From: Apophysomyces variabilis
Lineage: Eukaryota; Mucoromycota; Mucoromycetes; Mucorales; Mucoraceae
Length of the DNA stretch: 64,000 bases
Assembly: GCA_002749535.1 (NCBI GenBank)
Contig: MZZL01000406.1
Span: 483,386-547,385, forward strand
Direction: 5' to 3'
Position numbers and translations under genes: made by a program. Shown piece after piece: positions 23,770 through 36,090 of the stretch (position 1 is the first letter of the stretch; the number at the start of each line of letters is the position of its first letter). Under the pieces are notes generated by a model. That model searched no databases. It saw nothing but the letters and a program-made list of their open reading frames with translations, and had not been told where the DNA came from.

Positions 23770-24490
23770 TTGGTTTTAATGGTATGAACTATTCAATGGA
23801 AGCAAACAGCTACCTTTGCGCTCATTTGCTCGCTTTCCTCGTATTGCAACCCCAGTAAGCACTTGGGTTTGGCTATATTTTCAAGAAAAAACAATGACGT
23901 CCAAATGTCCATTTTATATGAAGTATAACTGCTTTTCGGCACCACCTTGATTGTATGAACAACTCCCTCGCCCTGCACTTTCACTTGGGAAGTAAAAGAA
24001 GATGCGCTCCATCCCTACACGCTGGCATACGCGCGTTGTCCCGTAGCTCATGTGTTTAACGTTGGTTTCTCTCTGTCAGATGATGCCTTTTTGCCACACA
24101 GGGTTTGCACCTACCACAAAACAAAAGAGTACCATATTGCGTAGGTAAAATAAAACCTAACCACTTTTTATTTACTAACCATGAATGCAATTTATACTAC
24201 TCTAATGAATTGTAATCCACTGAATGACCGAGTTAGTGAAACTGAGATACAATGATCTGCCATAACCAACTTGTTAATGACATCTATACCTCTTCTACAT
24301 TTCGGGAACAGTGATTCGGAGTACAAACATTGCACAACCTTCGTTCTCTGTCTTCATGCTGCAATTCATGCAGAGCGTAATGCGCTTTCCCTTGCCATCT
24401 GTTGGTACACTAGTTAAGCCATGGTAATCCGTATCTTGATCTGATTGTACTATACGACTAACCCTCCCTTTTTTGCGCCTGTCAAGAACT
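23770..24490 (-). other. Possible small multi-exon gene, not identified
   Basis: Two stretches on the minus strand look coding. One (about 24480-24289) reads RKKGRVSRIVQSDQD then GKGKRITLCMNCSMKTENE and GCAMFVLRITVPE, with a GT donor at its end. The other (about 24024-23812) reads VKVQGEGVVHTIKVVPKSS then MDIWTSLFFLENI and CLLGLQYEESEQ, flanked by AG and GT, and could splice to a very short last exon ending near 23766. I could not join them into one continuous model, and no family is recognised. The spacing (between the itc1 start and the dis3 start) would leave room for a short gene divergent from dis3. Chance open frames remain a real alternative. Confidence 0.25.
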
Positions 24491-24720
24491 GCAATTTATT
24501 GCCATTATGCAATAAAAAGAGGTCTGTAAAACAAACCAAACTTAAACGGGGAGATGTATGTTTAAACAATGTATTTATATCCTTAAATTTGTTGTTGTTT
24601 ATATGGATTGCTGCTTTGTCTTGCATTTGACCTTCCACATCAATTCATGCCCCGAAACCGCACCCAGCCACCGACGCCGACAAAGCTTTGCGAGATCTTC
24701 AACAGTTGAACACCCACACC

Positions 24721-27700
24721 ATGCTGCGATCCAAAGCGTTCGTGAAACGAACACGCAAAGGAAATGTCGTAAAAGTCGTGAAAGAACATTATCTTCGTGA
24801 TGATATCACCTGTTCTTCAACTTTATGCACTGTTTGCCAACACCAGGCACAACCTATCCTTTCAGACAGTCCTCGACAGACCAGCACCATTCCAGCACAT
24901 TATCTTATGCCCGATACAAACGTCTTTATGAACCAGGTTCGATAATGCCGGAATTTATAGTCAATAAGCTTATTAGACATAGCTGGATATCATGGAGCAT
25001 GCCGCAATCAAAGATGTGATCGTGCTGCAAACTGTGCGAGAGGAATTAAGACATCTTAGCATGCCAATTTATAACCGTTTAAACTCAATTCTTGCGGACA
25101 AGAATAAACGATTTTATCTTTTTGCCAACGAACATCATCGGTAGGTTTTTGCAACGGGTTTAACGGCGTCAATAACAGAGTTATGTATGGCAGTGATACA
25201 TATATCGAAAAATTAAAAGACGAATCACCGAATGACAGAAACGACAGAGGTACTATCGCGATGATCTGGGCGTATGGTTTTTGTGCCTTTTGCTGATGTG
25301 TTCTATTTCCTTGTAGCCATTCGGGTAGCTGCAAAGTGGTATGCGGACCATTTGAGATCAAACGGACGGGGTCCACGGATTGAAGTCGTTATGCTGAGTG
25401 ACGATCGCGCCAATAGAGAAAAAGCTGCGGCTACCAGTATAAAGACGGTGTCTGGTAGGTTTCTGGCACATGTAAGTGATCAATTGTGTTAATACATGAT
25501 TAGTCCGAGAATATGTCGACAGTATGAAGGATGTACCGGAGTTATTGGACATGTTAGCTGCGCCAAAGGATGGGTCAGCAGAACATGATGACAAGATCGT
25601 ATATGAGGAGGTAGCTATTGTTATTTATTGGAAGTATTATGCTAAATGAACTAATTCTTTATGTAGCATTTGGCTGCTGTGCTTATTCAAAATGGGATTA
25701 AGAAAGGCACATTTACACAAGGAAGTCTTAACGTCAGTCAACATAACGTGTTAGAGGTAATTAAATTAGCGTTGGTTTTCAATTACCAATCACTGTGCGT
25801 AGGCAACAATTGTTGGTCAAGTTGACGGAGAAACTCGTACTATCCATATCTTGGGACGAAAGAATATGAATCGCAGTATACAAGGCGATATCGTTGCTGT
25901 AGAAGTGCTTCCAAAAAGTGAATGGAAGAAGTCAACATCAGTGGCAGTAGAGGAGGAAGAGGACGAGGAAGAGATGATGCAAGGCGAAAGAGAAACGGAT
26001 ACATCGAATAACAAGGCCGCAATGGATGTAGATGAGAGTCAAGGCGAAGGAGAGCCTACAGGCAAAGTTGTGGGTATTATCCGAAAGAAGTGGAGACCGT
26101 ATGTACACTAGATATAACATTTTCAATTTACTGATGAAAACCTTTATTAGATACTGCGGTTTTATAGTCAAAAAATCTGTTCATTCTAAGAAGGGTTCAA
26201 CTGCACCCGAAAGCGTTCTATTCCGTGCCATTGACCGGCGGATACCTGCAATTAGAATTAAAACTGCGCAGGCACACGGCCTGCTCGGCAATCGTATCGT
26301 GGTTTCTATTGATAGCTGGCCGACAAACTCGATGTAAATGTTGGACTTGGTTATTTAAGGTTTCATTAACTGTTTACGGTAGGTTACCATTGGGTCACTT
26401 TGTGAAAACTTTAGGCTCTTCTGGAGATAAGGAGACCGAAACAGAGGTCTTGCTGTTGGAGCACGATGTTCCATATCAAGAATTTTCCAAGAGTGTTTTG
26501 GACGATTTGCCAGTGGAAGGCGAAAATTGGGTGGTTCAGGACAAGCACTTGATCGAAGAAAATAGAAGGGATTTACGACATCTTAATATTTGCAGCATTG
26601 ATCCTCCAGGTAAAACCGCGCACTGATGCAATACAACGGAATCTCATGCATTTTCAAAAGGATGTACTGATATTGACGATGCACTTCATGTACGTGAACT
26701 GGAAAACGGCAATTATGAAGTTGGTGTTCGTAAGTCTCGTTCGTATTGAAAAAGTAATACTTAATACGGTCATAGATATTGCTGATGTGACATACTTTGT
26801 AAAACCTGGTCAAGCTATGGATGCGGAGGCGGCGTCACGAGGTACCACAGTTTACCTTGTGGACAAACGTATAGATATGTTACCCTCTCTTCTTGGAACA
26901 AGTAAGCTTACAGAAACAAGCGTTCGTACGACCGATTGACTTTCTGGATAGATCTTTGCTCATTGCGATCTAATGTGGATCGCTTAGCCTTTTCATGTAT
27001 CTGGGTAAGAATAACCATCATGGATAATCGATCAAGATGTTTAACATAATTTTAACCTTGTCTAGGAACTGAATAAAGATGCAGAAATTGTTGATGTCAA
27101 CTTCACAAAAAGTGTTATCCGCTCCAAACATTCGTTTACATACGAAGAAGCACAAAATCGAATTGACGACGAGTAAGTTGAATTAGTATGATGAACCATA
27201 GTATTTTTAACGAAAATCTTGTCATTCCAGGCGTATGCAGGACGATATTACCAAAGGCATTCGTATACTGAACGAACTGGCAAAGAAGCTACGAGCTATG
27301 CGTATCAATCGTGGTGCACTGACGCTTTCTAGTCCGGAAGTCCGGTTTAACCTCGAGAATGATTCGCAAGACCCAGTGGATGTTGAAATGAAAGAACTGA
27401 AGGAGACAAATGCGCTTGTAGAGGAATTCATGTTGTTGGCTAATATTTCTGTTGCCGAAAAGATCTATTCGAAATTCCCTAACTCCGCATTACTGCGAAA
27501 GCACGGGGCACCACCTTTGAACAACTTTGACACACTTCGAAAGGCGCTCGCCGAAGTCAATATCACTTTGGATGTGGAATCATCCAAAGCATTGGCAGAT
27601 TCATTAGATAAAGCAGAGGTAATCAAATTTTAAGCAAACGAGCAACGATCGTGCCTACGCTGACACTACGCTACATCTTGTAGTTACCGAACGATAGCTA

Positions 27701-28546
27701 CTTCAACAAGTTGGTTCGTATAATGACCACCCGCTGTATGATGCAAGCCCAATATTTCTGTTCAGGCACAGAGTCAGAATCAGAATTCCGGCATTATGGT
27801 TTAGCGACGCCTATTTATACACATTTCACATCGCCTATTCGTCGTTATTCCGGTAATGATCAAGGATAGTATATTAGAAGTTGGCTAATTATACGTTACA
27901 CTAGATGTGATCGTTCACCGATTGTTACAAGCATGTATTGATCCGGATGCGGTTTACGGACAAGAACTGATCGACAAGACAAAGATGAAGGACCTTTGTG
28001 ACGGTAAGTAATAAAGAACAAATTGTTATTGATAGATAAATCTTACACTTGCACTAGTTCTGAATCATCGCCATCGTATGGCTCAGCAAGCTGGTCGCAG
28101 CTCGGTGGAATTATACACTAATATGTTCTTCAAGAACAAAGTTCAAGTGGAAGAAGGACGCGTTATCCGTGTGCTTAAGAACGGTTTTGTGGTTTTAGTA
28201 CCCAGGTAAGCTCTTTCATGTGCCATTCTGGTAACTCATTCGATATGTTTTCATTAGGTACGGTATTGAAGGCATCATTTACACAAGTCCCAAAGTTGGT
28301 GCAGCTTCGCCTTTTGTTTTCAAAGAAGAAAGCAACTGTTTGGAAGCGAATGGTGTCGTCATCAAAATGTTTGACACAGTGAAAGCAGAGGTTAGCGTGG
28401 AAGGTGATGAAGAAGGCATGCGGCAAAAGATGCGCATGAGGCTTGTGGAACCTTTCGTTGAAGGTGTCAGCGTGATACCAAGCGTTCCTGCTAAACGTAA
28501 CATGCCAAATGGAGACAATAGCACAAAGAAACAAAAGACTTGTTAA
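24721..28546 (+). CDS. DIS3: Dis3/Rrp44, catalytic exoribonuclease of the RNA exosome
   Basis: Eighteen exons, the largest 27231-27618 and 25803-26098; first 24721-24936, last 28258-28546; 977 aa. The N-terminus has the CR3 cysteine motif (C31, C36, C39) and a PIN domain beginning [12 protein letters not shown] with [17 protein letters not shown], the endonuclease module. Cold-shock domains follow ([25 protein letters not shown]...LGHFVKTLG). The RNB active site is [15 protein letters not shown], with [41 protein letters not shown] and a C-terminal S1 domain ([19 protein letters not shown]). All acidic RNB residues are present, so both endo- and 3'-5' exonuclease activities are expected. The 26 acidic residues of an [10 protein letters not shown] insert lie between the cold-shock domains. 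Role: nuclear and cytoplasmic RNA processing and decay with the nine-subunit exosome core. Confidence 0.96.
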
Positions 28547-30971
28547 ACACTGTAATTAAATGCATTTTTCTTTTCGGTCCTATTATTAAGCTAATCCGCT
28601 TTGGAATCACATTTATCCCAATGTTAAAGTGAGCAGGCTTTTTGTCGGGAGCTCACTGCTTATTGGCAATTGAATGCTATTTTCTGCTATTTTGCATATG
28701 TGTGCGATACACTCATGATTATTTAGATGTAAAGGTTTTTGAACATTTCTCTGCGCCTATTTCAAAATAGCTTGCGCTAATGCAGACTTGGTTCTTCCAC
28801 AGATGCAGAATTTGCCCTTGAGTAGCATAAAAACTGTTCAATTCTCAGTATAACAGATGGTTACCTTACTATATTAGTAACTCAGTTGCATCTTGTTTCC
28901 CACCGCAAGTGCTGGACTACATAAAAAAAAATTATGACAGTGCCTATTAGATGGGTATGACTAAAAGGAAAATGTATTTGCAAAAATACCAATCAATTAG
29001 CTTTTGCTCTCATTACGGCTCCGTCACTTTAAGAAAAATAGCTCTCCTTGCGTTTAGCAAATATGAAACCTCGTTTAGATACCTGTTGTCTGCGCAACAT
29101 TCAATGAAATCAATATCGAATGACCCTAGTTATATATGCATGAATACGCTAAAGTTATATATGGTTAGCCCATGCATATAGAACCACCTTCATTACTATT
29201 TTAGATAGTTATATCCGTCAAGAAACAACCATGGGTAGACAAGTGGCTTAACATTTAGAACAATAAGATTGACTTGTGGGTTGTAGGCGGCAAGGAGCTT
29301 CTACAGGGGGTTTCCGTTGTACGTGGTCATAGCACTGATGTACTTGGTTGTTGTGAGGCGAGTACTTGAATCACCGGCTCCTGTAACTGAAGAAAGTGAA
29401 AATGAAAGAGAACACTGGCTTCATATGAATGGGTGCGACTCAATCCATATCTCTCATGGAAGGTTTACGTAGCTATTCAAATGGGAAAGGGAATTCTGCT
29501 CCTCAAAGAATGTTAGGAGGAATCTATTGCCGGAGATCATCTTACGATGCATGAACCAGTAAACCCCTGACTAAGAGAGAAGTGGAAATCTGCGCCTCAC
29601 AAATGGACAATTCCAAATGCCACGGAAACTTGCATACTTGGCCTAAACTTTCACATGGCTTCAGATGTCAGTAGGATCTGCACTATGGATAGTTTCAGAC
29701 AGACCCTTGCCTTTTTTAGACATCGCCGGAGTAATCGAATGCTAGCCATTCAAAGGGAAGGTGAGAGTAACTGGAATAAAGCTATATACGTGACTTTCCG
29801 CGTAATGCGACCTTTTGGCATATATCAGCTCTTATGTTTCTGTTCATGCTGTGCCGATCTTCGTTTGGGACATGTATGTGTGCCGGTCAAAGAAGGGTTT
29901 GCTCAAAAGCACTGTAATATGGGCGGGTCTACTGATTAGGAGAACTGGGTTCGGTTGGTACGACTGATTTTAAGATGCGTTAATTGATGTCTTTGCCTCC
30001 GTGCTACCCTTATGTTAGCGACAATAGATAGGATAGCACCGATTAAAGAGAAAAGGGAAGCCAAACGTTGGGATCTACACCCGTCTAGAATCACTTGATT
30101 TCTGATACGATGTTCACAACCTCGTCCAATGATATTGTATCTTTTCTAAAGGAGCAACACATTGCATTGTCTTGTTCATATGTCAAATCACCTAGCATGG
30201 GAAAAAGATCGACAAGTTAACCTAATGAACAGTGAAAGTGGCCATTGTCCGATGAAAACACAATTAATCCCTTACAAGTGCTACATTTGGTATTTAGCTA
30301 ACAGCAGGTATAGATTGTCATAGCTGAGGTTTTCTTTGTTAGTTTAGTGAGAAACAATTAATTATTTTAGGTTTCTTCTTTTCTCTTTTCTTTTTTGCAA
30401 CGTGAATAGCGTCGAACTGAAGTAGAAATGGGTTGTAAGCCGCAGCTCTTTGTTATTGAGTAACGGATAATAAACCATCTTTAACACCGTGTAACAATGA
30501 TACTTTTTAATGTTGACTATGTTTCCTCTCATCAAGCGCAAGGCAGAAAAAAAAAGCTTTCAGAGGAGAGCTAGAGCGGGGAAGGAAATGGCAATGAGAA
30601 GATGGCATATACAATGGGAAGGTTAAAAGAAAGAGTTAGCGAAATAGGTGCCTTCGTCGACGGAAGCAACCGCATACAAAATTTAGAATCGAAGAAACGT
30701 ATACATCCAATGTATATGAAAAGAAATAGCTGCAAACTGTATGTGAAAACAAGAGAAAATGTATGCTGTTTAGATGGAAGAAGGAGTAATTACATTTCAA
30801 GGATCCCATTTCAAGAAAAAGTTTCCTTTAGAACGAATAAAACATAAAAGGTAGAATTAGAAGAGAAATGTCTGGTTTGTGTGTGAAGGATGAGCCTGTG
30901 TTCATAAGCAAGATAGAAATAGTAAAGGAAAGATGGATGAGGGAATAAACAATCGAATGGATTAGACATAA
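28547..30971. other. Intergenic region, 2.4 kb
   Basis: No conserved exon, RNA gene or clear repeat was recognised. It separates the 3' ends of dis3 (+) and the homeodomain gene (-). Short ORFs such as 29655-29939 and 30602-30847 show no family motifs; the latter lies in a purine-rich stretch that would be the 3' UTR side of the homeodomain gene. Confidence 0.5.
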
Positions 30972-32085
30972 TTAGGCCAGCGACGAGTACATATCATTGG
31001 TGAGCAGGTTTGTGGCACAGCCTTCCTGGTCGTAAAAGATCGGGGAATTAGCGTTGGAAGTCGTCAATGGCGGTGTGAGCTGTTGTGAAGGTGGGTAGTC
31101 TAAACGCAGGTCATGATAGAAATTCATGGACATTGATTGCTGCGATTCACAGACACGTCTGCCACTATCGGTGCTATTGAGTTTGTTATTATTGTTATGG
31201 CTTCCTTCTTGCTCGGGCATCAGTGCAAATGTGGAAGAATAATAGCTCTGAAAGTCGCATTCAGACAAACGGCGCTCTTTATACTAAGAAATCAAACACC
31301 AGTAAGAAAAGATATTACACTTTCCTTGACCTTTTCTGCCGTACCTCTTCATGATTAACCAGACCAGAGAAATCCATAGGCGACAACAGATCGTGATTCA
31401 TCATCTCAGGACAGGACTTACGGCGTATCAAATTATTCTGTTGTTGCTGCGTCATCCATGAGAAATCCTCTATAGGTTGGATAGGCATGGTCAGCCAACA
31501 ATTATTGGACATGTCAAGCATTGGTTGTTGTTGTTGTTGTTGTTGTCGGGCGGCGGCTGCAGCAACGGCTGCGGCTGCGGCTTGTTGAGCTGCCACGGTA
31601 GCAACGGAGCGGACATGGGATGATGATTCTTCAGTCAAGGGAAGGTTATTATTAGGTTTGGATGTCACAGGCTCATTGGCAAAAAATTGAGAATAAAGCA
31701 CTTCGCTTGTATTGTTGGCATTCATGGTATTTTGTTTCGTATTTTCCATTGATCTTTTGCGTTGAACCTTTGCTTTTGCTCTTCGGTTTTGGAACCAAAT
31801 CTGCACTCCACGAGGCGTCATGTCAAGCTTCTGGGCGAGGATTCTACGAACGGTCGCGTTCGGCTTTGGATTCTCTGAAAATGATTTCTCGAGAACTTTC
31901 AGTTGTGCACGCGAAGTACGTCGCCGATGCTTGATCTCGAAAGGATTATAAAATGTCGGGCGGAAATCACCATGAGGGAATTGATGAAAGGTCTCGAGAA
32001 GATAATGACTATCTTCAGGATGATAGTAATTGGGAGGTGCTACCGTAAATGACTTTTCAAAAGGTTGCATAGTTTCTGTTGTCAT
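30972..32085 (-). CDS. Homeodomain transcription factor with poly-Ala/poly-Gln tract
   Basis: Exon 1 is 32085-31345 and exon 2 is 31283-30972, joined over a 61-nt intron; 350 aa. The homeodomain (about aa 52-111) runs from KHRRRTSRAQLKVLEKSF to the recognition helix RGVQIWFQNRRAKAK, with the invariant W, F, N and R residues. It resembles the fungal Pho2/Phx1-like class, inferred from the ENPKPNATVR loop rather than from an alignment. An alanine-rich stretch followed by seven glutamines lies near aa 165-190. The rest is polar and low in complexity (Asn, Ser, Gln). Such factors regulate nutrient-response or developmental genes; no target can be named here. A TATA-like box lies 112 bp upstream of the ATG. 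Large gene-free flanks surround it. Confidence 0.9.
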
Positions 32086-32196
32086 GGCAAATAAACAATG
32101 ATAGATGAAAAAGATGAAGAGAGATATTCAATGGTAGGATAAAACAAGGAAAAAGAAGATGGTTCTGGAAGAAAAGTTTGATTTCAAACTGGCAAG

Positions 32197-32204
32197 TTTA
32201 TATA
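32197..32204 (-). promoter_or_regulatory. TATA-box candidate of the homeodomain gene
   Basis: Reading the minus strand gives TATATAAA 112 bp upstream of the start codon at 32085, a plausible distance for a fungal TATA element with a roughly 80-nt leader. Inferred from sequence only. Confidence 0.45.
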
Positions 32205-32205
32205 C

Positions 32206-33059
32206 AATGAAAACCCGAGAGTAACGATTCCTCTCCCCCAACCTAACACGTTTTTTTTTTAGTTTTGCATGCGTACCTTCCTTGTGAGAGTGTAATAGTG
32301 AGATCTAGAGAAGAACAAGGCGAGAAACAGGACAGAAGAAGGGGTCCAGAAATTCCAACGAGAAAAAAAAAAAAGAAAAACGGGGACAAAGGGTACCTTT
32401 CTTTTTTATCTGTCTTTTCTCTTTTTCGTATTTACAACATGGAATGAAACGAAACAGCCTTTTTTTCCCTATTGGACACGAGTAATGACTGTATTCAGGG
32501 CCCACTTAGCGGTCGAGCCAGCAAAAGGGGTTAGAAACAAAGGGACTTATCTCTAATGGTTTGGGATGACAACGTTGACTACGGAGATGGCCAAATATTT
32601 GGTATGCATCTGGGAGGAAACATATGCACGCGCCAGTCGATGATCTGTTCACTCTCTAGTCTATTAATAATAAAAGTTTGATCCTGCTAAATAAAAAAAA
32701 AACTTATTCAGTACGTCTTAAATTTTGGGCACGGATCATGTCTTCCTGCACGAGAAGCGCCACTCGAAATGGATAAATAAAAGCAAAGAGAAAACCCGAC
32801 CATAATTCATCTCTCCCGTGATGCATTGTCTATCCAGACGCATGAGCGCACGTATCTTACTTTGTCTTACAACAACCCTGCAGACTAAAAGAAAGAAGGC
32901 TCCTCTTATTTTATTTTCGAATAGATCTATGTATGCTGTTGTGGGTTGACGCATGTTTGGTCATATGCAAAATGTGCCAGGAGACCTGCGATTTGCATTC
33001 ATTTCACCTTATGAAGATTCCCGAGATGATTGGCCGCCACGGCCCGGACAGATATGGCA
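32206..33059. other. Intergenic region upstream of the homeodomain gene
   Basis: It runs from the homeodomain promoter to the stop codon of dph2. Several A- and T-homopolymer runs (for example near 32250 and 32365) are visible, but no coding exon or RNA gene was recognised. Confidence 0.5.
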
Positions 33060-35258
33060 TCATTCCACGTCCTGAGAAAGGTTCTTTTCACCAATATATC
33101 CTCGTGCAATGCCCGAACGGCCTTCTTGTACCGTCTCGGCTTCATGTTCTCCTATTTTAGCTTCCAAACCCCTGTACGATCGATTCTTCAGATATTCTCC
33201 TACAGTTTTCCAAAAGTCTATGAGCCAAATCGTAAAATAATTGTGCAAACGACTTACCTGCTGTGCTATTAAGTAATGCAGTGATACTGTTTTCTTTGCT
33301 GCGGAGTGTCAAGTCTGTCAGGTTGCTAGTGATTTGTTCTTCTGACCCTAGCCCACTTTTTTTAGATTTTGCCAGCGCTAAGCTACGTTGCTTACCAGCA
33401 GTATTTCTTTTGTTACCTGCCTTGCTGAAGGGGCTGGAGACATACTGACCCGTGACTAAGGAGAAGTGCGGCTCTTCGTCACTTGATATGTCTTCCGGTT
33501 CCTAGTTATTTTAATAAAACACAGAGGTATGAATAAAGCCATCACACCTAGCCCTGAAATCGTTTCCTCACCTCGTCATACGTAAAACCATCATTACGCA
33601 AACTAGGTAATAGTTTGGAGAAATCCGTAATATAATCTCCAGTCCACTCTTTAGACCTGATGGATACAAGTTTAATCCCGAAAAGAACGGAAATCCACTA
33701 AGTCAAAGATACCTGGAAAGTGCAATCTCCAATTCAAACGGTGTTACGATTGGGCGGTAAAACTCCTACACACAAGCCATGGTACCCCTCTTTGTCAGCG
33801 TAAATTAATGAAAAAGGAGGCGTGATGCTTGCCTTGGAATCAATCAAACTATTTTCGGGACAAGCAACTAGCACGTAGCAGTCGATCTCCATAAAGTTAG
33901 CCATTTTGGCCACATTTAGCTTGCCCATCACGAACAAATAGGATTTCCGTCCGGACGCTTTGATCAACTTCTTTAAATGTTCAATAATATTCATGTAGGA
34001 TGCTGCTCGCAGGAGGATGATTACTACGTCATATTAACCATATCGAAAAATATTACCTACGCCCAGGGTTCCCACCACAATACCAATTGTGTTTGCATCT
34101 TTAGCTTTTTGCACTAGAAAGTACCTAAGGGTCGCGATTTAGAAACAAGCCTGTTCATCAGATTTCCAGCTTTTACCGTTTCATTAGCATCCTATTGACC
34201 TGCACAGTTTCCCTTCTTGCTTCCTTAGTTTTAGGGTTATACGTATATAACTAATTAAATCGTCTTATATCAGTTTTCCAAGACGTCGGTAACGGCTATA
34301 CACGTGTACCTGGCATTTGTTATGCACCATCATAATGTTCGTCAATGTTAAGCTTTCGCCACCAATAAAGAGAATAGAACACATATCAATGGTGATATCT
34401 TGTGGAAGTTCAAAGTAGCGTCCTCCCTTTTGCTTTTCGGCGCTCAGTGCCTCTATGTCCAATGTGGTCGGTGCGCAGCTTGGAAGAGTATCCTCCAAAT
34501 CATGGTTACACGAATGTGAACAGCCGTCGCCGCCACATGCCTCTTTCTTCTTTTTGCCTGGTGAGTTTGCAGGAGGAGATTCTATTTTGGATTCAATTTG
34601 TATTTTAGTCGGTATGATGTATTCGTATTCTTTCGCCAGCTTGGAAGTTAAGGACTCTAAAACAAAGTACAGAAAACCATATGTCTTAATATGCATTACA
34701 AAACCAATTATTCATACCAACAGCATAAGAGTATTCAACATCACACATAATAATCAACGGTGCTGATTTATCTGTCAGCAACTGCTTGACTTCGTGTACA
34801 CAATGATCCACATCGAACTGCTGCTGTCCAAAAACATACAGCACCGGCAATCGTGAAGTTCTAATATAGTCTTATCAGAACATTGCCACGTCTAGAAAGC
34901 ATGAAACTGACGGACTAAGACATGAACGACCATAATGGACAATAAGATCAGCACTAACATGCTCTGCAGCGACTTCGTCGACACAGCAGCTGCCGTATGA
35001 GGTATCGGCCAGAATGAAAATATCTCGTCTTGTCCTTGCGCGTAAAACACTGGCGACGTCTGCTGCGTCCGCGAGCAACTCGTCGGGAAACTGTAAAGCT
35101 ATTTTCTTATAGTTGCCTTCAACAATGCGTGTGACCGTGCGATCGATCTCGTACAATGATTCGAGATCTGCATGCCGGACGCTTTCTACATCCACTACTC
35201 TTTCTATAACCGAACTTCCATCGTCGGCAAAGGTTGTAGGACCCTTCGCTTCACTCAT
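33060..35258 (-). CDS. DPH2: Dph2, diphthamide biosynthesis subunit
   Basis: Ten exons: 35258-34912, 34860-34718, 34656-34310, 34250-34177, 34124-34057, 34002-33833, 33765-33713, 33656-33572, 33501-33258 and 33199-33060; 556 aa. Domain 1 has [29 protein letters not shown] and [12 protein letters not shown]. Domain 2 has [15 protein letters not shown] and the [18 protein letters not shown] block. Domain 3 has [31 protein letters not shown] and [15 protein letters not shown], then [15 protein letters not shown] and the C-terminal [12 protein letters not shown]. Family role: with Dph1, the first step of diphthamide synthesis on elongation factor 2, by a radical-type [4Fe-4S] chemistry. A Cys/His-rich insert (C204, C209, H211, C213, H215, C224) interrupts the region before domain 2. 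Intron 6 (33766-33832) uses a GC donor. Confidence 0.93.
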
Positions 35259-36090
35259 TCTGACTATGTGTTGTATAATGTGCTGTTATGAGCTACCGAA
35301 TCTCGCAACCAAGCAATGGCCTGCAAAAATTCGTGACAGTCCCAGATTTGTGAAAAAGGGCTTTTGTGGCCTGACCAGAGTATCCATCGCCAAAACCCAG
35401 ATTTTGGCACTGTGTACTCCAACTAGCACATAGTATATAGAGTAAAAAAGTATAGAAGATGTTTTACAGAAGACATATCGTTTCTATGATGCTACAAGTA
35501 TTCATTAGACGTCAGCTTGCAAATGTCTCTGCGATATGGTTGGGTACAACGAGCATTTTTGGGCAGAGTCTAGGTCAACCTGTCAAGAACGATACCTGGT
35601 CTCGCTGAACTGCCCCTTGCATAACTTTCAGTGTATCTCAAACAACTAGAATTTGATCCTGGAAGAAGGAACCCAAACTGAAGCAAATTAGTTCTGTCTC
35701 TAGTTGACGGTGAAAGTTTGGAAATGGTTCCAACGTTTATTCGTTGTATTTATCAAGCAGCAACAGAAAAGATCCCGATTATAAAATGTCGTGCTCTAGG
35801 ACATCTCCTTCCTTACTTGGCTTGTCAATGCAAGCATTCAGCACTAAGCTCTGATTGAACATTAAAGTCAATGGAACGCAGACTTCTCAGAAGAAAAAAC
35901 TTGAATGTATAATTCTTTTTCTTTCGTATCTATAACCGCATGGTTCGTCCTTTATGATGCTAAGATTAGGCTTGAAAGGAAAGAGGACAAAAAGGAATAT
36001 TCATGTGGAAAGCATGTAGGAAGGTGATGAAGCGAATTTTCAGTTCAGATTTTACAGCTAGTTGACAGAGAATCAGTCTTTGCATTAATA
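35259..36090. other. Intergenic region, 0.8 kb
   Basis: It lies between the dph2 start and the vps74 stop, both on the minus strand. No coding exon or repeat was recognised; it should contain the dph2 promoter and the vps74 3' UTR. Confidence 0.5.

Noticed and set aside
25817..26022. Ser/Leu-rich minus ORFs inside dis3
   Set aside because: Antisense shadows of the acidic EEEEDEEE insert in the dis3 coding strand.
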